A DNA stretch of 64,000 nucleotides, from contig NC_134834.1 in NCBI RefSeq assembly GCF_004210375.1, positions 18,159,027 through 18,223,026 on the forward strand, read 5' to 3'. This stretch comes from Tachypleus tridentatus. Lineage: Eukaryota > Arthropoda > Merostomata > Xiphosura > Limulidae. Below the pieces are notes generated by a model. The model did no database searches and was not told the origin of the DNA. It saw only the letters and a list, made by a program, of their open reading frames with translations. Below, piece by piece: positions 60,901-64,000 of this stretch. Every line of letters starts with the position of its first letter. Position 1 is the first letter of the stretch. The translations under genes and the position numbers were made by a program.

Positions 60901-63090
60901 AGATTAAAGATGGCTCTTCAGGATCTATAACAAAAGATCATTCATTAAAATAAAAAACAATTCTGTCTGGCTTCATTTCACCTGTTTGTTAACAATTGAC
61001 GGTCAACAGACCAGAACAGAAGTTAAACGAACGAGGTACTCTGGTCAGTCATTTCTAGATTTTGGGAATAAACACCCTTGTAACTAGCACACTTTAAATA
61101 AGTTATTTTACCCTTAATATAATGCAATTAACCTGGCTCAAGCGATAAGACAAGACATTTAAAATGGAACTTGAGATCCTAACATAAATTTGGACGTGTA
61201 AAATAAAACTTGAGACGGTGATTCATTCAGCTTTATTAAACCTAGATGAGTAACATAACATAGTTACAGGTTCTCGAGAAGACCGTATAATGAGATAAGT
61301 AACAGACTTACGGAACGCTTGAAAGTTGACGTAGATATAGGTGTGTCCTAAGATGACCCAATTGATACTGAAAACCTTCATACCATGTAAAGCACGCAAA
61401 GTTTTTGAAGAAGAACTGACATTAAAGAGGTTCTTGGCATTTGAATAAACGGAGAAAGTGGTCATCAACTGTACTGCTTGACCTGTAAGAATATTAGTTT
61501 AAAAAATTATATAACAACTAAATAAACAACTGAGGGACGTTCCTAGTATCCACTGTTTTAAAAATAAAGTGGTTTAATCATTTCAACTGTTTAAAATAAT
61601 TGTGTGAAAACTTTAAAAGTAAATTATTAACACGTCTAAGGGAATAGTAGTTGTTCCCTATAAAATCAGAATATACTCTCAAATGCAGAGTGGTACACTA
61701 AAGAAATCCAAAACTACAAGTAACACAACACGTCCTTCTTCGGGGTTAAATTGTCATTTACATGGTTTCTGGTGTAGAACATACTGATCTAGGTAACTAG
61801 CAGCTTTTATTGTTGAATACAATCCTTTGAATAGAAATTACGCAATATTTGATTGGACATAATGTGTTCTAAATAGCGCACGTATTTGTTTCTGATGTTG
61901 CAAATATTATTTTAAATGGTGATGTCTTTGGTTAGAATGTTCAATATCCTACTACGTATAAAACTGATGTGTTTTTCTTTTTATAAAAAGCAAATGGTTT
62001 CAAAGTTGAAAGTTCCTGTTGTAAGAAACAATGCTTAGAGTAGAAACTGTCTTGTTCCTGTTGTATGAAGAAGTGTTTAGAGTAGAAACTGTCTAGTTCC
62101 TGTTGTATAAAACAGTGTTTAGAGTAGAAACTGTCTTGTTTTTGTTGTATGAAGCAGAGTTTAGAGTAGAAACTGTCTTGTTCCTGTTGTAAGAAACAAT
62201 GTTTAGAGTAGAAACTGTCTTGTTTTTGTTGTATGAAGCAGTGTTTAGAGTAGAAACTGTCTTGTTCCTGTTGTATGAAGCAGTGTTTAGAGTAGAAACT
62301 GTCTTGTTTTTGTTGTATGAAGCAGTGTTTAGAGTAGAAACTGTCTTGTTCCTGTTGTATGAAGCAGTGTTTAGAGAAGAAACTGTCTTGTTTTTGTTGT
62401 ATGAAGCAGTGTTTAGAGTAGAAACTGTCTTGTTCCTGTTGTATAAAACAGTTTTTAGAGTAGAGAGTATCTTGTTCCTGTTGTAAGAAACAATGTTTAG
62501 AGTAGAAGGTTTCTTGTTCCTGTCGTAAGAAACAGTGTTTAGAGTAGAACTGTCTTGTTCCTGTTGTATGAAACAGTGTTTAGAGTAGAAACTGTCTTGT
62601 TTTTGTTGTATGAAGCAGTGTTTAGAGTAGAAACTGTCTTGTTCCTGTTGTATGAAGCAGTGTTTAGAGTAGAAACTGTCTTGTTTTTGTTGTATGAAGC
62701 AGTGTCTAGAGTGGAAACTGTCTTGTTTTTGTTGTATGAAGCAGTGTTTAGAGTAGAAACTGTCTTGTTTTTGTTGTATGAAGCAGTGTTTAGAGTAGAA
62801 ACTGTCTTGTTCCTGTTGTATGAAGCAGTGTTTAGAGTAGAAACTGTCTTGTTTTTGTTGTATGAAGCAGTGTCTAGAGTGGAAACTGTCTTGTTTTTGT
62901 TGTATGAAGCAGTGTTTAGAGTAGAAACTGTCTTGTTCCTGTTGTATGAAGCAGTTTTTAGAGTAGAGAGTATCTTGTTCCTGTTGTAAGAAACAGTGTT
63001 TAGAGTAGAAAGTGTGTTAATTCTGTTGTAAGAAAGAGTGTTTAGAGTAGCAACTAAGACGTTTGATTTTGTTGTAAGATGGAGCTTACC
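33856..63090 (-). CDS. Gene 2: NRF-6-like acyltransferase-3 membrane protein, inverted paralogue of gene 1 (5' incomplete)
   Basis: Recognised exons in transcript order: exon end at or above 63090 (repeated array), 61312-61482, 54869-54961, 48258-48426, 44896-44975, 41461-41586, 40616-40736, 38628-38814, 36575-36717 and 33856-33999. Splice phases agree with gene 1 at each visible junction except where the 94-nt exon is expected between 61312 and 54961, which I could not find. Joining across that gap directly would reach a stop within four codons. The visible protein carries [62 protein letters not shown] and LEVYFIHP, so the acyltransferase-3 domain is well conserved. Same predicted role and membrane location as gene 1. 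Upstream exons lie beyond 64000. Whether it is functional depends on the missing exon and on how splicing handles the 66-bp donor array. Confidence 0.85.
34268..34390 (+). repeat. SINE-B copy, last intron of gene 2
   Basis: GGTGACACAGCTGTATGTCT head; B box damaged; ends in AAACAAACAAAAC. Confidence 0.65.
34391..35633. other. Gene 2 last intron, unique part
   Basis: A 64-codon frame at 34764-34958 (-) is not recognisable. Nothing else stands out. Confidence 0.5.
35634..36135. repeat. 59-bp minisatellite in the last intron of gene 2 (about 9 copies)
   Basis: Unit contains GTAACCATGGGTGAAGAAGG, TAGACTTGT and CGTACAACTACTACT. The last intron of gene 1 also carries a minisatellite (49 bp), but the unit sequences do not match. 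Confidence 0.9.
36236..36511 (+). repeat. SINE-A copy, last intron of gene 2
   Basis: Full length and antisense to the gene, about 64 nt beyond a donor. Confidence 0.9.
36537..36570. repeat. CAA/AAC microsatellite
   Basis: About 34 bp of nearly pure (AAC)n, a few bases beyond the donor of exon 36575-36717 on the gene strand. Confidence 0.8.
36575..36717 (-). CDS. Gene 2 exon: [21 protein letters not shown] segment
   Basis: Acceptor TGTTTGTTAG, donor TTT|GTAAGT, 143 nt. Encodes [20 protein letters not shown] and [27 protein letters not shown] microsatellite starts just inside the intron at about 36537-36570. Confidence 0.93.
37004..37277 (+). repeat. SINE-A copy, gene 2 intron
   Basis: Full length; A box altered (GGCATAGACAGGTGG). 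Confidence 0.88.
37652..37847 (+). repeat. Head-truncated SINE-A, gene 2 intron
   Basis: Begins in the body at about TTTTAGCCGTGGGAGCGTTA; no tRNA-like head. Confidence 0.85.
38334..38603 (+). repeat. SINE-A copy, gene 2 intron
   Basis: Complete; its tail ends about 25 bp from exon 38628-38814, inside the first bases of the intron on the gene strand. Confidence 0.9.
38628..38814 (-). CDS. Gene 2 exon: [10 protein letters not shown] and [11 protein letters not shown] segments
   Basis: Acceptor ATATATAG, donor GGAG|GTAGGT, 187 nt. Encodes [26 protein letters not shown], and [20 protein letters not shown] shadow frame here opens with a different ATG; the splice phase and the paralogue fix the correct frame. 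Confidence 0.92.
39314..39552 (-). mobile_element. 239-bp inverted-repeat element with a mariner-like transposase C-terminus
   Basis: TA flanks both ends (39312-39313, 39553-39554). Ends share GTAAGTCCCTACCCAT in inverted orientation. The - strand inside reads [20 protein letters not shown], then [20 protein letters not shown] and a stop. That pattern is the C-terminal end of a mariner/IS630-type transposase seen widely in arthropods. It is an internally deleted derivative that cannot move by itself. Lies in the gene 2 intron between exons 38628 and 40616. Confidence 0.8.
40218..40350 (+). repeat. Degenerate SINE-A joined to an inverted SINE-B
   Basis: GGCGTGGCCTGGTGGTAAGT head and TTAGCCGTGGTGGTGTTACA body survive; cut off by the next element. 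Confidence 0.6.
40350..40468 (-). repeat. SINE-B copy, gene 2 intron
   Basis: GAGCCCATTGAAGGGAATCG and TGTACTAGCGGGGG mark body and head. Confidence 0.75.
40616..40736 (-). CDS. Gene 2 exon: [16 protein letters not shown] motif
   Basis: Acceptor TCATATAG, donor AAC|GTAAGT, 121 nt. Encodes [20 protein letters not shown] and [14 protein letters not shown]. The upstream intron (40737-41460) is filled by a TCTA/TCTG-type repeat. Confidence 0.92.
40795..41352. repeat. TCTA/TCTG-rich compound repeat in gene 2 intron
   Basis: Tetranucleotide-like runs (TCTATCTATCTGTTTACCTG, TTTACAAATCTATTTG) organised into 44-100 bp higher units. Overlapping open frames here (up to 177 codons rich in Y, L, S, C) reflect the repeat. 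Fills most of the 724-nt intron. Confidence 0.88.
41461..41586 (-). CDS. Gene 2 exon: membrane helix and VNPDL loop
   Basis: Acceptor GTTTTTCAG, donor CTGAG|GTAATG, 126 nt. Encodes [20 protein letters not shown] and [14 protein letters not shown]. Confidence 0.9.
41865..41975 (-). repeat. Degenerate tRNA-derived SINE, gene 2 intron
   Basis: GGGGAATCAAATCTCGAATT then ATTTCCGAAACCAACCGCTG resembles the SINE-B B box, middle and head. It explains most of a 94-codon open frame here. Confidence 0.4.
42236..42500 (+). repeat. Old, degenerate SINE-A, gene 2 intron
   Basis: All parts recognisable but with many substitutions (GATCGCGAATTCGAATTCTA at the B box). One of the oldest copies in the window. 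Confidence 0.75.
42605..42798 (+). repeat. Head-truncated SINE-A, gene 2 intron
   Basis: Body and tail only, 100 bp upstream of the DD34E transposon. Confidence 0.82.
42885..44448 (+). mobile_element. Tc1-like DD34E transposon, nearly complete
   Basis: Long terminal inverted repeats of about 200 bp begin CACTGCTGGCCAA at the left and end in TTGGCCAGCAGTG at the right. They also share GTTAGACTCAACCACTTATT, CTTCGAAAGATGAAAATAAG and TCAAAAGTTTAAGA. TA flanks the left end; the right flank is TG, so the target duplication is imperfect. Sits in the gene 2 intron between exons 41461-41586 and 44896-44975. Confidence 0.88.
43192..44147 (+). pseudogene. Tc1-like transposase with one stop and one frameshift
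   Basis: ATG at 43192 opens [20 protein letters not shown]; an in-frame TAA interrupts at 43264. The frame then continues to 43984 with [12 protein letters not shown] (first catalytic D) and [10 protein letters not shown] (second D). A frameshift near 43975 moves the end into another frame with [10 protein letters not shown], whose E lies 34 residues after the second D, so the triad is DD34E. Length about 318 codons overall, normal for Tc1. Only two lesions indicate a recent copy, but this copy is inactive. Probably arrived with its element, unrelated to gene 2. Confidence 0.85.
44600..44715 (-). repeat. SINE-B copy, gene 2 intron
   Basis: GTGCAAAGCTCCACGATGGA tail and GAGGGGAATCAAACTTCGGA box. 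Explains the short open frames found here. Confidence 0.65.
44896..44975 (-). CDS. Gene 2 exon: [10 protein letters not shown] helix
   Basis: Acceptor TTTTTCAG, donor AA|GTATGT, 80 nt. Encodes [20 protein letters not shown]. Phase 0 to 2, as in gene 1. Confidence 0.9.
44976..47307. other. Gene 2 intron, long unique part
   Basis: Contains the possible SINE at 45148 and two unrecognised overlapping frames at 45501-45904 (+). From 45950 to 47300 it is strongly AT-rich with no feature. Confidence 0.5.
45148..45245 (+). repeat. Possible third tRNA-derived SINE family
   Basis: GCGTGACTCAGTGGCTTCAT (A-box-like) and GGGAGTTCGAATTTTGCTG (B-box-like) are spaced like a tRNA gene, but the body differs from SINE-A and SINE-B. 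One copy only, so the family is a guess. Confidence 0.35.
47308..48257. repeat. 41/42-bp minisatellite seeded from the end of gene 2 exon 48258-48426 (about 22 copies)
   Basis: The two units next to the exon (about 48161-48257) repeat its last codons (FIGRLDQT) plus GTTTGTATTT. Further units lose the coding match but keep the frame TTTCACTCCTCCGATAAAGT and CCACTAAATATCAACCCTCT. Divergence rises with distance from the exon, which suggests growth from the exon-intron junction. Confidence 0.85.
48258..48426 (-). CDS. Gene 2 exon: [11 protein letters not shown] / WWW loop, 3' end tandemly duplicated
   Basis: Acceptor TTCCAG, donor ACG|GTTTGT, 169 nt. Encodes [34 protein letters not shown] and [10 protein letters not shown]. 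The last eight codons with the donor recur twice in the next 84 nt downstream on the gene strand (48161-48257), and a decayed 41-bp array continues beyond. The donor choice is therefore uncertain; I chose the first because it gives the same exon length as gene 1. Confidence 0.9.
48511..50302. repeat. 57-bp minisatellite in gene 2 intron (about 31 copies)
   Basis: Unit contains TTGGAATTATCTTTAGTTAG, ATCATTACCTGTTGGTGAAA and ATGGTGATACGTAGTTC. On the gene 2 strand each unit reads CTAAC, then 44 nt, then TTTTCACCAACAG directly followed by GTAATG. Sits between exons 54869-54961 and 48258-48426, ending about 85 nt from the latter. Confidence 0.93.
50567..50932. repeat. Degenerate outlying units of the 38-bp minisatellite
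   Basis: CTTAGTTT/TTAACC...GTA/ATCT..AATTTTAC phrases recur about every 38-60 bp with many substitutions. They look like old, no longer homogenised copies of the array at 51731-54801; a SINE has since landed between at 50995-51272. Confidence 0.6.
50995..51272 (+). repeat. SINE-A copy within the old 38-bp array, gene 2 intron
   Basis: Full length; separates decayed units on the left from the homogeneous array on the right. Confidence 0.9.
51731..54801. repeat. 38-bp minisatellite in gene 2 intron (about 80 copies)
   Basis: Unit built from TAGTTTTAACCAGTAGAG, TTGCATCTCTAATTTT and ACTT. Variants (AGATGCA, GTAAAG, TTTTCC) recur in the same order about 720 bp apart (compare the GCAGCCC variant at 52855 and 53576), showing block duplication. 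Begins 68 nt past the donor of exon 54869-54961. Confidence 0.93.
54869..54961 (-). CDS. Gene 2 exon: [15 protein letters not shown] segment
   Basis: Acceptor TCTCAACAG, donor CG|GTAAGT, 93 nt. Encodes [20 protein letters not shown] and ends LHRYI(R), parallel to gene 1 exon f. It enters in phase 2, which requires the missing upstream exon. Confidence 0.9.
55763..55900 (+). repeat. Possible fourth tRNA-derived element
   Basis: GGGCCAGGCGTGACATATGT and GGATCGAAGGTTGAACTCAC resemble A and B boxes; the following CAGTCATTCGGCTGAAAACA body is unlike the other SINEs. Single copy. Confidence 0.35.
56102..56226 (-). repeat. SINE-B copy, gene 2 intron
   Basis: TATCTGTGCTCTACTCACCA, GTATCGAAACCCGGTTTTCA and CCGCTGAGCCACTGGGG. 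Preceded by a triplicated 28-bp TTGTTGTTGTTTTAAACTAA motif at 56050-56125. Confidence 0.78.
57063..57321 (-). repeat. SINE-A copy, gene 2 intron
   Basis: About 20 bp missing in the body (CAACTATTACCAACG). Confidence 0.9.
57703..57986 (+). repeat. SINE-A copy, gene 2 intron
   Basis: Full length with a long AAACAAACAAACAAA tail; one of the better preserved copies. Confidence 0.9.
58443..58702 (+). repeat. SINE-A copy, gene 2 intron
   Basis: Head shortened around the B box (GGGTCTAATCCCTGTCGCAC). Confidence 0.88.
59645..59750 (+). repeat. SINE-B copy, gene 2 intron
   Basis: CCAGTGGCACAGCGGTATGT head; about 15 bp of the middle missing. Confidence 0.7.
59815..59935 (-). repeat. SINE-B copy, gene 2 intron
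   Basis: Opposes the copy at 59645, forming an imperfect inverted pair. Confidence 0.65.
60255..60523 (+). repeat. SINE-A copy, gene 2 intron
   Basis: Full length apart from a shortened tail junction (GATAGCTTTGCGCGAAATTA). Confidence 0.88.
60775..60868 (-). repeat. Degenerate SINE-B, gene 2 intron
   Basis: AAGCACAAAGCTACACAATG tail and CTGTACCACTTGGTTGGGGG head. Confidence 0.5.
61312..61482 (-). CDS. Gene 2 exon: GHTY motif, start of acyltransferase-3 domain
   Basis: Acceptor TTCTTACAG, donor TTCC|GTAAGT, 171 nt as in gene 1. Encodes [20 protein letters not shown] and [20 protein letters not shown]. The histidine is kept. Confidence 0.92.
62012..63054. repeat. 42-bp minisatellite in gene 2 intron (about 25 copies)
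   Basis: Units contain GTTTAGAGTAGAAACTGTC and CTTGTT(CC/TT)TGTTGTATG. Adjacent to the 66-bp donor array, separated by about 30 nt. Period 42 is a multiple of three, giving long open frames on both strands with no resemblance to a known protein. On the gene strand each unit has CAACAG and GACAG, resembling acceptors. Confidence 0.9.
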
Positions 63091-64000
63091 TTGTTTTCGG
63101 AATGGCTGATCCTTCCACCAGATGTAATACAATTCTAGTATCGTTCCCAGCTTACCTTGGTTTTGGATTGGCTGATCCTTCCACCAGATGAAAAAATACT
63201 AGCATCGTACCGAGCTTAACTTGTTTTCCGATTTGCTGATCCTTCCACCAGATGTAATACAATTCTAGTATCTTTCCCAGCTTACCTTGTTTTCCGATTG
63301 GCTGATCCTTCCACCACATGTAATACAATTCTAGTAAAGTTCTCAGCTTACCATGTTTTTGGATTGGCTGATCCTTCCACCAGATGTAATACAATTCTAG
63401 TATCGTTTTTAGCTTATCTTGTTTTTGGATTGGCTGATCCTTCCACCAGATGTAATACAATTCTAGTAAAGTTCTCAGCTTACCATGTTTTTGGATTGGC
63501 CGATCCTTCCACCAGATGTAATATAATTCTAGCATCTTTCCCAGCTTACATTGTTTTTGGATTGGCTGACCCTTCCACCAGATGTAATACAATTCTAGTG
63601 AAGTTCTCAGCTTACCATGTTTTTGGATTGGCTGATCCTTCCACCAGATGTAATACAATTCTAGCATTGTTCCCAGCTTACCTTGTTTTCCGATTGGCTG
63701 ATCCTTCCACCAGATGTAATACAATTCTAGTATCGTTCCCAGCTTAGTTTATTTTCCAATTGGCTGTGCCTTCCACCAGATGTAATACAATTCTAGTAAA
63801 GTTCTCAGCTTACCATGTTTTTGGATTGGCTGATCCTTCCACCAGATGTAATACAATTCTAGTAAGGTTCTCAGCTTACTATGTTTTTGGATTGGCTGAT
63901 CCTTCCACCAGATGTAATACAATTCCAGTAAAGTTCTCAGCTTACCATGTTTTTGGATTGGCTGATCCTTTCACCAGATGTAATACAATTCTAGCATCGT
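63084..64000 (-). repeat. 66-bp tandem array made of a gene 2 exon end plus its 5' splice donor (about 14 copies, runs off the window)
   Basis: On the gene strand each unit encodes LELYYIWWKDQPIQKQG and then GTAAGC. The coding part matches gene 1 exon c (IIELFYKLWKDQSVQKQ) and stops at the same splice position and phase. The period is 66 bp = 22 codons, so the frame stays open through the array. The donor core GTAAG is kept in most units; units near 63413 and 63742 have lost GT and the one near 63214 reads GTTAAG. The last unit ends at 63090 followed by ordinary intron. The array continues past base 64000. Confidence 0.9.

Larger units (their letters stand above)
58703..61311. other. Gene 2 intron where the 94-nt exon is expected (part 2)
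   Basis: Several SINE-A and SINE-B copies in otherwise unique sequence; no recognisable exon. A faint SINE-B-like tail is at 59085-59170. Confidence 0.5.

Noticed and set aside
62199-62989. Repeated [14 protein letters not shown] open frame as a membrane repeat protein
   Set aside because: It is the + strand reading of the 42-bp minisatellite; the - strand is open as well.

Overview
The window is eukaryotic nuclear DNA, AT-rich, intron-rich and crowded with repeats. The coding content, spliced GT-AG introns and very abundant tRNA-derived SINEs point to an arthropod. The main SINE resembles sequences I remember from horseshoe crab genes, so a horseshoe crab or related chelicerate is my best guess; this is recognition from memory, not a database match.

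There are two protein-coding genes. They are convergent (tail-to-tail) paralogues of the NRF-6 / 'nose resistant to fluoxetine' family: multi-pass membrane proteins with an N-terminal NRF domain followed by an acyltransferase-3 domain. Gene 1 (+ strand, exons from 4500 to 23367) has 13 exons in the window. They splice in frame to 538 codons plus a stop; only the 5' exons are missing. Gene 2 (- strand, exons from about 63090 down to 33856) has nine recognised internal/terminal exons plus a repeated exon end at the window's right edge. Every internal exon of gene 2 that I could pair has exactly the same length as its gene 1 partner (171, 93, 169, 80, 126, 121, 187, 143 nt). The partner of the 94-nt gene 1 exon was not found.

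Region by region: 1-4500 holds SINEs, a decayed Tc1 element (1224-about 3203) with a minisatellite and a second SINE inside it, and a transposon-associated protein fragment. 4500-23367 is gene 1, with SINEs and four intronic minisatellites. 23368-33855 is the space between the two 3' ends, mostly a 42-bp satellite (about 44 copies) and an 81-bp satellite (about 74 copies, about 6 kb). 33856-64000 is gene 2; its introns carry a Tc1-like DD34E transposon (42885-44448), a 239-bp inverted-repeat element with a transposase C-terminus, and arrays with 59-, 41-, 57-, 38-, 42- and 66-bp periods. Tandem arrays make up roughly 30% of the window.

The most unusual observation is in gene 2. Two of its minisatellites are built from the 3' end of an exon together with its 5' splice donor. 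At 63084-64000 about 14 copies of a 66-bp (22-codon) unit each contain the same exon end, and most keep a GTAAG donor in the same phase. At 48161-48300 a 42-bp (14-codon) unit repeats the end of the 169-nt exon with its donor. A 57-bp array in another gene 2 intron repeats a CAG|GTAATG juxtaposition that resembles a recursive-splicing site. These could be tandem alternative splice sites that keep the reading frame, or decoys; RNA data would decide.
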